64,000 nucleotides of DNA from JAUIAI01 sp963732405. GTDB lineage: Bacteria; Pseudomonadota; Gammaproteobacteria; Burkholderiales; Burkholderiaceae_E. Location: assembly GCA_963732405.1 (NCBI GenBank), contig CAVSZG010000006.1:186001-250000 (forward strand), read 5' to 3'. Below, piece after piece: positions 1 through 8,571 of the stretch. How positions within the stretch are numbered: the stretch's first letter is position 1; every line of letters begins with the position of its first letter. Both the position numbers and the translations under genes were made by a program. The notes under the pieces are model-generated. The model ran no database searches. It saw nothing but the letters and a program-made list of their open reading frames with translations, and was not told where the DNA came from.

Positions 1-905
1 AACCGGTGGTGCTGGATGAATCGGTGCTGACCGATCTGACCGCACTGGAGCCGCTCGCGCCGCTTCATCAACCGCACAATCTGGCGGGCATCCGCGCTGC
101 CCGGTCCGCCTTTCCCGATGCCGTGCAGGTCGCCTGTTTCGACACGGGGTTCCACCGGGGGCATCCCTGGGTCAATGACACCTTCGCTCTGCCTCGTTAC
201 CTCTATGAGAAGGGTGTGCGGCGATACGGATTTCATGGACTCTCCTACGACTTCATCACCGGTCGGCTGCGTGATGTGGCGCCGCGTCTGGCCAAGGGCC
301 GCACCGTGGTTGCCCACCTGGGCAACGGGGCTTCGATGTGTGCGCTGCTCGCCGGCAGAAGCATTGGTTCGAGCATGGGGTTTTCGGCGCTTGATGGCCT
401 GCCGATGGGGACACGTTGCGGCCAGCTCGATCCCGGGGTCGTTCTGTATCTCATTCAGCATGAAGGCATGGACGTGCAATCGGTCCTGGACATGCTCTAT
501 CAGCAAAGTGGTCTGAGGGGACTCTCAGGTCTGAGCAACGACATGCGTGAACTCGAGCGGTCCGGTGATCCGCGTGCGCGCGAAGCGATCGCTTATTACG
601 TCTTCCGCGTTCGTCGGGAGCTTGGCGCCATGGCAGCGATTCTCGGGGGGCTGGATGGATTGGTATTCACCGGTGGAATTGGCGAGAACTCGGCCCTTGT
701 CCGTCGCCTGGTCTGTGAGGGGATGGACTGGCTCGGCATCCGGATCGATGAGCAGGCAAACCAGGCCAATGCCATGGATCTGGGCACGGATATCGTGCGT
801 GTCATGGTGCTGCCCACTGATGAAGAGGGTGTGATCGCCCGGGCCACGGCTCGGGTCGTGGCTGTCGCAACACTGGACTCGCGGGCGACGATAGAAGCCC
901 GTTGA
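1..905 (+). CDS. ackA: Acetate kinase, C-terminal part (5' end outside window)
   Basis: Acetate kinase interconverts acetate + ATP with acetyl phosphate in the cytoplasm. The reading frame is open from the window edge, so the N-terminal part of the protein, with the first phosphate-binding segment, is missing here. About 300 residues remain. They include YGFHGLSYDFIT, AHLGNGASMCA, MGTRCGQLDPG and FTGGIGENS, which are the conserved phosphate- and acetate-binding blocks of the ASKHA-fold acetate/propionate kinases. The frame ends in TGA with no overlapping gene. Butyrate or propionate kinase is the main alternative, but spacing and motifs favour AckA. A phosphotransacetylase partner, if present, would lie upstream of the window. 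Confidence 0.93.
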   Translation, partial: PVVLDESVLTDLTALEPLAPLHQPHNLAGIRAARSAFPDAVQVACFDTGFHRGHPWVNDTFALPRYLYEKGVRRYGFHGLSYDFITGRLRDVAPRLAKGRTVVAHLGNGASMCALLAGRSIGSSMGFSALDGLPMGTRCGQLDPGVVLYLIQHEGMDVQSVLDMLYQQSGLRGLSGLSNDMRELERSGDPRAREAIAYYVFRVRRELGAMAAILGGLDGLVFTGGIGENSALVRRLVCEGMDWLGIRIDEQANQANAMDLGTDIVRVMVLPTDEEGVIARATARVVAVATLDSRATIEAR

Positions 906-1047
906 ACGGACCGGCCTCGAAGAGTCACCAAAAATGGTGATGATCCTATGGCTTAAATTCCATATCGTGAGATCTCGGGTGCTAAAACGCGCGATTGCGC
1001 CCGATCAATATTCGTAGTGAATAAACGCGCTGTTTGGCGAGGCTGTC

Positions 1048-1161
1048 ATGCAAAGTCTGATCGTTCTGCTCCCGTTCGCCGCATTGATCCTGATCTTTTC
1101 CCTGGTGGCATCGGCCTATGTGGCCTTGGTCGACAAAGGTCGTGAGCCCGATCGATCCTGA
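1048..1161 (+). CDS. Small single-pass membrane protein, 37 aa
   Basis: Short ORF beginning MQSLIVLLPF. It starts at an ATG with a good ribosome site (GAGG five bases upstream). Residues 3-27 form one hydrophobic helix. The tail VDKGREPDRS is polar and positively charged near the membrane, suggesting the C-terminus faces the cytoplasm. It lies 142 bp after ackA and ends 4 bp before the convergent TRAP permease gene. I do not recognise a family. It resembles in size the small accessory subunits of oxidases and transporters (CydX, KdpF), but no signature supports either. Confidence 0.45.
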   Translation: MQSLIVLLPFAALILIFSLVASAYVALVDKGREPDRS

Positions 1162-1165
1162 GGTC

Positions 1166-2455
1166 TCACATCAGCCGGTCGGGCAAAAACGTGGCCAGAC
1201 CGGGCAAGATCGTCAGGATCAGCACTGCGAGCAACAGCACCAGCCAGTAAGGCAGGGCTGCCATCGCGGCGCGTCCGAGTGACACCTGTCCGTTGCTGAT
1301 CACGGTGAGCACGGACAGGTTCAGTCCCACGGGCGGCGTCAACTGACCGATCTCGATCAGGATGGTGACGATCACCCCGAACCAGATCGGATCGAAGCCC
1401 AGCCTGGTGATCAGCGGAAAGACGATGGGCAGGGTCATGACCATCAATGACAAGCCATCGAAGAAACAGCCCAGCACCAGATAGGCGATGACGACGATGA
1501 GCAGCACGGTGTATCGGTCCAGGCCGCTGACCAGAATGGCATCGAGAATGGCCTGTGGCGCACCCAGCACGCTGGCCGCCTGACCCAGCACCGTGGCGCC
1601 CAACACCACGAAGCCGATCGACGAGAACAACATGACGCTGCTCAACAGGCTGCGGATCAGTTTTTGGGGTGTGAGGTCACCCCAGATGAAGGCAATGACT
1701 GCCGCCACAACCACTCCGACGCCCGCCGACTCGGTTGGCGTCGCATAACCCAGGGCAATCGATCCCATGATGCTCAGCACCAACACGAGCACCGGCCAGA
1801 TGCGCAAGGTGCCGGTGATGATGGCAGGCAGCGACATCGTCGACGGCTCTCTGGGGTAGAGCGTGGGATCTCTCAGGCAGGCGAACAGAATGTAGGCCAT
1901 GAACAAGGCCGCCACCATCAGCCCCGGCACGATGCCGGCGATGAACAAGCGGCCGATCGACGTGTCGGTCAGCGCGCCATAGATCAGGAAGGCCAGGCTG
2001 GGTGGAATCAGCAGGCCGAGCGTGCCGCCTCCCGCCAGACTGCCCACGACGGCCTCCCGGTTGTAGCCACGCGCAACCATTTCGGGATAAGCGACCGAAC
2101 CGACCGCTGCTGCCGTTGAGAGGCTGGAGCCGCTGACCGCACCAAACAGGGTGCAGACGGCAATATTCGTGTGCAGCAAACCGCCCGGCACACGCGCAAA
2201 CACCGGTCTGAAGGCCGCATAGGCACGTTCGCTGATGCCACTGTGCAGCAGGATCTCGCCGAGCAGAATGAACAGCGGAATCGCACTGAGCGTGAAGGAA
2301 TTGAACACATTCCAGATGGCATTGATCGCGAGCGAGGTATCGCCGCCAGCGAAAAAATGCATCAACACCAGGCCGGTCAGACCCAATGCGGCGCCCAGGG
2401 CCGCACCACTGACGGCGGTCAGGGTCAGTACCGTCAGAAACACCGTGAGGAACAT
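1166..2455 (-). CDS. dctM: TRAP transporter large permease (DctM), set 1
   Basis: The large membrane subunit of a tripartite ATP-independent periplasmic transporter, which drives sodium-coupled uptake of small organic acids. It has 429 residues, the usual DctM length, with about a dozen hydrophobic segments. Family landmarks include IPLFILLGEILLHSG near residue 60, FGAVSGSSLSTAAAVGSV near 105, GGGTLGLLIPPS near 145, and TPTESAGVGV and QLTPPVGLNL later. It is the last gene of a three-gene minus-strand operon; the gap to the small permease is 36 bp. No adjacent regulator or catabolic enzyme indicates the substrate. Confidence 0.95.
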   Translation of the reverse strand: MFLTVFLTVLTLTAVSGAALGAALGLTGLVLMHFFAGGDTSLAINAIWNVFNSFTLSAIPLFILLGEILLHSGISERAYAAFRPVFARVPGGLLHTNIAVCTLFGAVSGSSLSTAAAVGSVAYPEMVARGYNREAVVGSLAGGGTLGLLIPPSLAFLIYGALTDTSIGRLFIAGIVPGLMVAALFMAYILFACLRDPTLYPREPSTMSLPAIITGTLRIWPVLVLVLSIMGSIALGYATPTESAGVGVVVAAVIAFIWGDLTPQKLIRSLLSSVMLFSSIGFVVLGATVLGQAASVLGAPQAILDAILVSGLDRYTVLLIVVIAYLVLGCFFDGLSLMVMTLPIVFPLITRLGFDPIWFGVIVTILIEIGQLTPPVGLNLSVLTVISNGQVSLGRAAMAALPYWLVLLLAVLILTILPGLATFLPDRLM

Positions 2456-2491
2456 GTGGATCCTGTATCGATCGGCGCGCTTGGGGGGCGG

Positions 2492-3013
2492 TCAGTGGCC
2501 CTGGTCGCCGTGACCGGGCAATGCGTCAGGCTCGCCTGCCAGCACGCGAACCAGCACCTGGAGTGCACACAGTGCGATGCTGGCTGGCAGGACGGCCATC
2601 CAGGGTGCCAGGCGCAGATTCGCCGCCTCGGACCGGATGTTGCGACGGAAAGCGAATTCGAGCCAGGGAATGGCCTCAAGCAGAAACCAGGCGCAGAAAA
2701 CCAGCATCACCGCGGCTGCGGATACCGCCAGCGTAGACCGCCAGCGTGTGGGCAGGAACTCGGCCACGAAAGTGACACGAACATGACTCGCCTGTCGCGT
2801 GACCATCGGCAAGGCAAGAAACAGCGCAGTGCCGAGCAGCAGGCCCACCAGTTCTTCCGTGTAATAGAGCGGAGAGCCGGCCAGCCGGCGCATCACCACG
2901 CTGCTCACGATGATCGCGACGATGGCGGCCAGCGCGAGTGCCGACAATGCCCCGCACAAGCGGGCCAGATGGCCCAGGGCAGGGTCCAGCCTGCGGGCCA
3001 GTTCACGAGTCAT
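2492..3013 (-). CDS. dctQ: TRAP transporter small permease (DctQ), set 1
   Basis: The 173-residue small membrane subunit that pairs with DctM. Four hydrophobic stretches fit the family, around residues 22-42, 52-70, 92-112 and 132-155. The EELVGLLLGTALFLALPMV stretch is the usual conserved second helix. The C-terminal tail is charged and histidine-rich (GHGDQGH). It sits between dctP (25 bp away) and dctM (36 bp away), all co-oriented, so a single transcript is expected. DctQ proteins diverge strongly in sequence; the call rests on size, topology and position. Confidence 0.9.
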   Translation of the reverse strand: MTRELARRLDPALGHLARLCGALSALALAAIVAIIVSSVVMRRLAGSPLYYTEELVGLLLGTALFLALPMVTRQASHVRVTFVAEFLPTRWRSTLAVSAAAVMLVFCAWFLLEAIPWLEFAFRRNIRSEAANLRLAPWMAVLPASIALCALQVLVRVLAGEPDALPGHGDQGH

Positions 3014-3038
3014 GCAAACCGCGGCGCGCGGGTGCGGC

Positions 3039-4049
3039 TTATCGGCCGATGGCTTTCAGGACACGGTCACGATAGCCGGGTGCCTTGCCGCCGGCCTGCG
3101 CCGCCAGATCGGCCCAGGTGGCCGACACCGCCTCGAGAAATTGCTGGCGGTCCGCCTCGGGAAAGTCGCCCAGCCAGGTGACGCCTTTCTTTTTCAGCTC
3201 TTCTCGTGCAGCCAGTTCGCGGGCGTGATCGGCCGAGTATTCATTGCTGCGAGTCCAGGTGTCGGCGGCGGCCTGGCTGATGGCCTGACGCTGAGCGTCC
3301 GGCAAGGCATTCCATTTGTTGGTGGCAATACCCAGTGCATAGGGGCCGGAGGGCATCGGGTACAGGAAGGCGCCAAATTTGGCCACCTCGTGCATGTTCA
3401 CGGTGTGGGCGTAGAGCGCCGGATAGACGGCACAATCGACCACGCCGGTTTTGAGCGCCACATACATGTCGGCCTGGCCAATGATCTGCGCGGCAATGTC
3501 CAGCCGTTTGAATGAGGCCACCTGCTCCTTGGCCCAGACCCTCAGTTTCTTTTTCTTCAGAGCCGCCAGTGTCTGCACCGGCTCATCGCGGCAGAAGATC
3601 GACGCTTCGAGCATTGGAATGGCCAGATAGCCCGCGGCGGTGATGCCCCAGTCCTTGAGCTCTTCGTCGTAGATCTCGCGCACCACCGGCAGTGCACGCT
3701 CGAGTTCACTCACCGATCCGATTGCCCCTTGCACGAGCGCCAGACCGAATGCGGGCGCATCCCGGGTCACATAGTTGGCCCAGACCAGGCTCATGTCGAC
3801 CGATCCACCGGGCAACACCCTGAGCACGTCGGCATCCTTGATGCCCAGGGAGCCGCCGTTATGCATCTTGATGGTCACCGCACCACCACTGTGTTTGCCG
3901 ACATCTTCGGCAAAGCGCATCAGCTCCCGGGTTTCGGGCCGACTCTCGGGCAACGGGTTGTTGAAGCGCAGTTCGGCCGCATTCACTGTCTGTACCCATG
4001 AAACGGTACTGAGCGCCGCCACGGCAATACCTTGAATCAGCTTGTTCAA
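3039..4049 (-). CDS. dctP: TRAP transporter substrate-binding protein (DctP), set 1
   Basis: Periplasmic solute receptor, 336 residues from a TTG start at 4049. I chose that start because GAGGAG lies seven bases upstream and the product then opens with a clean signal peptide (positive N-terminus, hydrophobic core, cleavage near VNAAE). The longer open frame adds about 57 residues unlike any signal. DctP hallmarks are the NNPLPESRPETRELM opening, LRVWAKEQV with the Arg that binds the ligand carboxylate, and TGVVDCAVYP. It is first in the operon P-Q-M. The ligand is not predictable beyond an organic acid. Confidence 0.93.
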   Translation of the reverse strand: MNKLIQGIAVAALSTVSWVQTVNAAELRFNNPLPESRPETRELMRFAEDVGKHSGGAVTIKMHNGGSLGIKDADVLRVLPGGSVDMSLVWANYVTRDAPAFGLALVQGAIGSVSELERALPVVREIYDEELKDWGITAAGYLAIPMLEASIFCRDEPVQTLAALKKKKLRVWAKEQVASFKRLDIAAQIIGQADMYVALKTGVVDCAVYPALYAHTVNMHEVAKFGAFLYPMPSGPYALGIATNKWNALPDAQRQAISQAAADTWTRSNEYSADHARELAAREELKKKGVTWLGDFPEADRQQFLEAVSATWADLAAQAGGKAPGYRDRVLKAIGR

Positions 4050-4243
4050 ATCCGGTCTCCTCGCGTGAAAGGTGGGCGCGTGTTCGCAGGCGACAGCGCT
4101 CACGGATTCTACTGGCAACGGGTAACGCCCCCGGATCAGCGAGCCGGCACCGGCAACGAACGGTGTCCCTACTGACGTGTCGGGATGAAGAGACCTGTTT
4201 GACAAGATTTCTGGCAGCACGCCATAATGATCAAGCCTTCAAT

Positions 4244-4269
4244 AAGGACTCACAACAAGGGCTCACAAC
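4244..4269. repeat. Two tandem 13-bp direct repeats
   Basis: AAGGACTCACAAC is followed immediately by AAGGGCTCACAAC, a single mismatch. The pair lies about 145 bp before the sorbosone dehydrogenase start and just before a hairpin with a T-run. Tandem sites of this size can bind a regulator, but chance duplication is possible. Confidence 0.5.
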
Positions 4270-4278
4270 AGCATTCTG

Positions 4279-4300
4279 AACCTGTTTTTCAGGGTTTTTT
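4279..4300 (+). terminator. Terminator-like hairpin in leader of the dehydrogenase gene
   Basis: AACCTG pairs with CAGGGTT (one bulged G) across a T5 loop and is followed by a run of six T. This has the form of a rho-independent terminator reading rightward, yet no rightward gene precedes it nearby. It could end transcripts from upstream or act as an attenuator in the leader of the gene starting at 4414. Confidence 0.4.
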
Positions 4301-4413
4301 CTTGTGTGGGATCGAAGGCTACCCATTCGCCAATTGATCGCGCGGCAAAGTCGTATCGCACCGTGCGTGTTTGTCTGTCATGCAGGCGTCAACATAACAG
4401 TGGAGACCGTATC

Positions 4414-5619
4414 GTGATCACCGTTCGCACCGTGCTGGCCGCAGCCATACTGGCCTCATTCAGTGTTGCCTCGGCGCAGCAGAAACCGGAAGAAGAGCCG
4501 GGTTGGGCCAAGGGCCGCCCCAAGACCGAAACCGCGATGCGCATGGCGCCGGTGCCGGCGTTCCCGATTCCCACCGCGGCTGACCAGTTGCCACTCGACA
4601 AGTTCAAGCTGCCACCCGGCTTCAAGATCGAAGTCTGGGCGTCGGGCGTGCTCGATGCGCGCGCATTGCGCCAGGGTGACAAGGGCAATGTGTTCGTGAG
4701 CAGTCTGTTCGTCGCCAACAAGGTGTATGCATTGCCCGAGAAGGCAGTCAATGGCAAGCGCGAGCCCAAGGTCATCATCGACAAGACCGAGCAGGCGACC
4801 GGCATCGAGTTTCACAAAGGCGCGTTGTACTTCGGCACCCACAAGAAGCTCGTGCGTTACGACAACGTTGAAGACAAGCTGGACAACCTGGGCGAACCCA
4901 CCAAGGTGCTCAAGGACGACCTGCCTGGCGGCAGCGACCACAGCTGGAAGTTTCTGCGCGTTCATAACGACAAGCTCTACTTCAACATCGGCGCGCCATG
5001 CAATATCTGCGATCCCGGTGAGTACGCAAAAATCTACCGGATGAATCTGGACGGCAGCAACGTTGAGACCATCGCTTCGGGCGTGCGCAACACGGTCGGC
5101 TTCGATTTTGATCCCAAGACCGGCGACCTCTGGTTTGGCGACAATGGCCGCGACTGGTTCAGTGAAGAACTGCCCAACGACGAACTGAATCACGTCGCGC
5201 AGCCCGGCAAGCAGCACTTTGGCTTCCCGTATTGCCACCAGGGCAGTATTCCGGATACCGAGTTCGGCTGGGGCAAGTCGTGCAGCGACTACACCAAGCC
5301 GGCGGCCTTGCTCGGCCCGCATGCGGGTACGCTGGGCGTGAAGTTCTACACCGGCACCATGTTCCCGGCCGCTTACCAGGGTGCCATGTTCGTCGCCCGC
5401 CATGGTCCGTGGAACCGCACGCAGAAGTATTCCGACGTGTTGGTCGCCAAGCCGGACGGTAAAGGGGGGGCAACCTATGAAACCTTCCTGAGCGGCTTTG
5501 TGCAGAACAATGAGTATGTCGGACGTCCGGTCGACTTTCTCGTCATGAAGGACGGCTCCTTGCTGGTCAGCGATGACCACAATGGTGCGATCTATCGCAT
5601 CACCTACAGCGCAAGCTGA
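4414..5619 (+). CDS. Exported PQQ-dependent sugar (L-sorbosone-type) dehydrogenase
   Basis: A 401-residue periplasmic quinoprotein dehydrogenase of the sorbosone/aldose sugar dehydrogenase beta-propeller family, expected to oxidise a sugar or aldehyde with PQQ. The GTG start at 4414 has TGGAG upstream and gives a signal peptide (VRTVLAAAILASFSVASAQ); the open frame extends 36 codons further upstream without support. Blades show repeated phrases such as GIEFHKGALYFGTH, LPGGSDHSWKFLRVHNDKLYF, GVRNTVGFDFDPKTGDLWF and GDNGRDWF. CNICDP and FPYCHQG give cysteine pairs. The next gene, a di-haem cytochrome c, begins one base after the stop and is the likely electron acceptor. Confidence 0.85.
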   Translation: MITVRTVLAAAILASFSVASAQQKPEEEPGWAKGRPKTETAMRMAPVPAFPIPTAADQLPLDKFKLPPGFKIEVWASGVLDARALRQGDKGNVFVSSLFVANKVYALPEKAVNGKREPKVIIDKTEQATGIEFHKGALYFGTHKKLVRYDNVEDKLDNLGEPTKVLKDDLPGGSDHSWKFLRVHNDKLYFNIGAPCNICDPGEYAKIYRMNLDGSNVETIASGVRNTVGFDFDPKTGDLWFGDNGRDWFSEELPNDELNHVAQPGKQHFGFPYCHQGSIPDTEFGWGKSCSDYTKPAALLGPHAGTLGVKFYTGTMFPAAYQGAMFVARHGPWNRTQKYSDVLVAKPDGKGGATYETFLSGFVQNNEYVGRPVDFLVMKDGSLLVSDDHNGAIYRITYSAS

Positions 5620-5620
5620 G

Positions 5621-6289
5621 ATGCGGATCGGCCGGCGATGCGTTAGGCTCGCCTTGTTGCTCCTGGGGGTAGGGCTCTATTCCCAGGGGTTCGCGCAACA
5701 GGAAACGTCGCCGCAGGCTGGGCAGGCCGCGGCGGCACCCGGCTATGCGCAACGATTCAGCGCCGAATGCAGTGCCTGCCATGGCGAAACCGGGCATAGC
5801 GATGTGCCTGGTGTGCCGGTGCTCGCCGGCCAGCACTCCCTTTATGTGATCACGCAGTTATTCCTGTTTCGCGAAGGACGTCGTCACTACGAGCCGATGG
5901 TGGCGCTCGCCAGACAGATGACTGACACCGATCTTCGCGGGTTCTCGGACGTGATCGGCAAACTGCCCGCAGTTGCGGCTCAGGCAACGCCAACGCCTGC
6001 GCCCGATCTTGAACGCATGCGTCAGGGCGAATCGCTTGCGCGGCAGCACCGTTGCCTGTTCTGTCATGGTGACGATCTTGCCGGCGGCGCCCAGGTCCCC
6101 CGGGTGGGTGGCCAGAAAGAGGACTACGTGCGCATGACGCTGCACGGCTTCAAAAGTGGCGAACGACCGGCCTATACGCGCGCGATGACCGAGGCGCTTA
6201 GTCATGTGCCGCTCGAGGAACTCGACATCATCGCCTACTACATCGCCAACCTCACCCCGGGCGGCGACCTGTCATCGGGCAAGCGGTGA
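5621..6289 (+). CDS. Di-haem cytochrome c, periplasmic
   Basis: A 222-residue exported c-type cytochrome with two haem-binding motifs, CSACH near residue 48 and CLFCH near residue 148, each in a separate cytochrome c domain. MRIGRRCVRLALLLLGVG followed by GFAQQ is the signal peptide. The two-domain layout resembles cytochrome c4-type proteins. The ATG at 5621 follows the stop of the sorbosone-type dehydrogenase by one base, so the genes are translationally coupled and the pair probably forms an oxidation module passing electrons to the respiratory chain. Candidate Met ligands lie in the segments after each motif. Confidence 0.88.
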   Translation: MRIGRRCVRLALLLLGVGLYSQGFAQQETSPQAGQAAAAPGYAQRFSAECSACHGETGHSDVPGVPVLAGQHSLYVITQLFLFREGRRHYEPMVALARQMTDTDLRGFSDVIGKLPAVAAQATPTPAPDLERMRQGESLARQHRCLFCHGDDLAGGAQVPRVGGQKEDYVRMTLHGFKSGERPAYTRAMTEALSHVPLEELDIIAYYIANLTPGGDLSSGKR

Positions 6290-6315
6290 TTCCCACTCTG
6301 TCCTGAGCAAGCATC

Positions 6316-7209
6316 TCACGTACCGAGTGCCGGCCACTCCCGCGCGAGCCACTCACGCACGATGCGCAGCGCCGGTGCCTGCGCCCGTCCACTCAGCGTG
6401 ACCAGGCCGAACCGGGCGGTTGCCTTCAAGGGCGGTTCCACCTCGAGTGCGACCAGATCAGTGGCCACCGCCTTGACGGTCATGACGATGGCATCGGAAC
6501 AGCGCGCCAGTTCGAGGATGCTCAGGGTTTCATCGCAAAAGAGCGTGATCATGTCGCCCGGATTCGCCTGCGGCCCGTAGTCCGCCACCAGCCTGCGCGC
6601 AACTTCATCGCTGAGCGGCGTCGAGGCGATCGGATACGCTATCAGTTGCTCGATGGTGACCTTGCGACCCGCACGGGCCAGGGGATGATCGGGTCGGACG
6701 AGAAAGCCGGCCGCCAGTTCGAACAGGTGACCAACCTGCAGGTCGGCGCTGGGTGTCATGGAGCGCACGTCGACGATGGCGCCATCCAGGCGCTGCTCGC
6801 GCACCTCGGCCAACAGGATGGCGGTACTGCCGCGCGCAATATGCATTTGCAGACGCGGATGGCGTTCGGCCATGTGTTGCATCAATGGCGTGGCGAACAA
6901 GGCGCCAGGCGCTGACCCCAGACCGATCCGCAGACGGCCGATCAGACCGGCATGCAACCCCTTGCCGGCTGCCCGTAGATCGTCGGCATCGCTGACCAGC
7001 CGGCGCGCCCGGCCCAGAACCTCCTGGCCAAACGGGGTCAGGCTGATGCGACGGCCGACCCGGTCGAACAAGACGCCGCCCAGATCCTCTTCCAGCGCGC
7101 GAATGCTGCGCGAGAGCGCAGGCTGGGTCAGAAACAGCGCGCGTGAGGCCTGGGCAAAGGAGCCGCGCTCGGCGAGGGCGGCGAAATGGCGTAGCTGGGT
7201 CAGCGTCAT
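6316..7209 (-). CDS. LysR-family transcriptional regulator
   Basis: 297 residues from the ATG at 7209, chosen because GAAGAGGG lies just upstream and the product then opens with the standard LysR N-terminus MTLTQLRHFAALAERGSFA. The winged helix-turn-helix spans about residues 2-60 (ASRALFLTQPALSRSIRALE), followed by a linker helix and an effector-binding domain. It diverges from the M20 amidohydrolase/TRAP/bhc operon, the usual position of its regulator. The known bhc clusters use an IclR-type regulator (BhcR), so a LysR here is a departure. A palindrome in the shared promoter region is the candidate operator. Confidence 0.93.
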   Translation of the reverse strand: MTLTQLRHFAALAERGSFAQASRALFLTQPALSRSIRALEEDLGGVLFDRVGRRISLTPFGQEVLGRARRLVSDADDLRAAGKGLHAGLIGRLRIGLGSAPGALFATPLMQHMAERHPRLQMHIARGSTAILLAEVREQRLDGAIVDVRSMTPSADLQVGHLFELAAGFLVRPDHPLARAGRKVTIEQLIAYPIASTPLSDEVARRLVADYGPQANPGDMITLFCDETLSILELARCSDAIVMTVKAVATDLVALEVEPPLKATARFGLVTLSGRAQAPALRIVREWLAREWPALGT

Positions 7210-7290
7210 CACACCCTCTTCCAAATTAACTAAAAACTCATCGATCAATGATGAAGTATGCATTGGATTCAGGATATTGACCGGAATAAC

Positions 7291-7306
7291 ATGCATCAAA
7301 GTGCAT
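7291..7306. promoter_or_regulatory. Palindrome in LysR/amidohydrolase promoter region
   Basis: ATGCA-TCAAAG-TGCAT, a perfect 5-bp inverted repeat with the T-N11-A flavour of LysR boxes. A further ATGCAT lies at 7258-7263, 33 bp away. Two such sites between divergent genes fit the recognition/activation site pair of LysR regulators. This is a position- and symmetry-based guess. Confidence 0.4.
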
Positions 7307-7370
7307 ATTCCAATTGCCGGTTCAGCGCCCATCAGGCCGACCGGGTTCGTGCCACCCAGGAGACTAGTGT

Positions 7371-8549
7371 TTGAGCCCCTTCAGCCTTTCCACTGTGCAA
7401 CGGTTCATCGAGCTGCGTCGTGACCTTCACCGTCACCCGGAACTGGCTTTCGATGAACACCGTACGAGCGAACGGGTCGCCGCCCAACTGCGCGAGTCAG
7501 GTTACGAGGTCACCACGGGTCTGGGTGGCACCGGTGTGGTTGGCCGGCTCGTGCGAGGCAACTCGGGTCGTCGCATCGGTCTGCGTGCCGACATGGATGC
7601 CTTGCCGATCGCCGAGGAGAACGACCTGGCCTGGCGCAGTTGTCATGCCGGCGTGATGCATGCCTGTGGCCATGATGGTCACACGGCGATGCTGCTGGCC
7701 GCGGCGCATGAACTCGCCAGTAACGGCGGCTTCGACGGCACGCTGAACCTGATTTTCCAGCCGGCCGAGGAGGGCGGCGGGGGTGCGCTGAAGATGATGG
7801 CCGACGGCCTGTTCGAGCGGTTTCCCTGCGATGCGATCTTTGCCATGCACAACATGCCCGGCGTTGCCCAGGGGCAGCTCGTGTTTCGCAGCGGCCCGAC
7901 GATGGCGTCCTCTGACTATGCCACCGTGACCCTGCACGGAACGGGTGGCCATGGTGGCATGCCGCATCGCACGGCCGATCCCATCGTGGCCGCCGCGTCC
8001 CTGGTGATGGCATTGCAGACCCTGGTCTCACGCAATATCGATCCCGTGCAACCGGCCGTGGTGACGGTCGGAGCCTTGCAGGCGGGACAGGCCAACAATG
8101 TCATTCCGGCGTCGGCGCGTCTGGAGATCAGCGTGCGCGCACTGGACCGCCAGGTTCGTCTGGACCTGGAACAACGGATCAAGGCCTTGATCGAGACGCA
8201 TGCCGGCAGCTTTGGCGTGCGCGCCCAGATCGACTGGCGTCCGGGTTACGCGGTCCTGGTGAATGACGCCGAACAGACGGCGCGCGCACTGGCCGTGGCG
8301 CAGCAGCATTTTCCAGCTCATCAGGTGAATCCCCAGGGGCCGATGCTCACGGCCAGCGAGGACTTCGCCTTCATGCTCGAACAGGTGCCGGGCTGTTATC
8401 TGTTCATCGGCAACGGCGAGGGGGACCAGGTCGGGGCCTGCATGGTCCACCACCCCGCTTATGACTTCAATGACGAGAACATCGGCAGCGGCGCCGCCTA
8501 TTGGGTGGCGCTGGTGCGCGAGCTGCTTGGTCCCCAACAACCGCACTGA
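7371..8549 (+). CDS. M20 family amidohydrolase (hippurate hydrolase type)
   Basis: 392 residues; cytoplasmic metal-dependent hydrolase that removes N-acyl groups from amino acids or related amides. It starts at TTG 7371, with AGGAG eight bases upstream. LRRDLHRHPELAF opens the M20 fold. Metal-binding blocks are GLRADMDALPI, MHACGHDGHTAML and QPAEEGGGGALKM. GTGGHGGMPHRTADP marks the dimerisation/substrate lid, and ASEDFAFML supplies the last metal ligand. It is first in an operon with TRAP set 2 and bhcBCD, suggesting that an imported N-substituted amino acid is deacylated before the downstream enzymes act. Hippurate or indole-3-acetyl-amino-acid hydrolase names would be pipeline defaults, not evidence. 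Confidence 0.9.
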   Translation: MSPFSLSTVQRFIELRRDLHRHPELAFDEHRTSERVAAQLRESGYEVTTGLGGTGVVGRLVRGNSGRRIGLRADMDALPIAEENDLAWRSCHAGVMHACGHDGHTAMLLAAAHELASNGGFDGTLNLIFQPAEEGGGGALKMMADGLFERFPCDAIFAMHNMPGVAQGQLVFRSGPTMASSDYATVTLHGTGGHGGMPHRTADPIVAAASLVMALQTLVSRNIDPVQPAVVTVGALQAGQANNVIPASARLEISVRALDRQVRLDLEQRIKALIETHAGSFGVRAQIDWRPGYAVLVNDAEQTARALAVAQQHFPAHQVNPQGPMLTASEDFAFMLEQVPGCYLFIGNGEGDQVGACMVHHPAYDFNDENIGSGAAYWVALVRELLGPQQPH

Positions 8550-8571
8550 CAGTCCAACCCCAGGAGATCAC

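Larger units (their letters stand above)
4050..4413. promoter_or_regulatory. Divergent intergenic region, dctP (set 1) / sorbosone dehydrogenase
   Basis: 364 bp between two outward-facing genes, so it must hold promoters in both directions. I see no reliable -35/-10 pair. It contains a 13-bp tandem repeat (4244-4269) and a terminator-like hairpin with T-run (4279-4300), both listed separately. No ORF is supported; the long N-terminal extensions of both neighbouring frames run into this region but lack ribosome sites. Confidence 0.5.

Noticed and set aside
925..940. Small hairpin TCACCA-AAAA-TGGTGA after ackA
   Set aside because: Six-base stem without a T-run; not convincing as a terminator.
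2171..3181. 336-codon plus-strand frame across the TRAP set 1 permeases
   Set aside because: Antisense shadow of dctM/dctQ; highly Gln/His/Arg biased, no ribosome site or family features.
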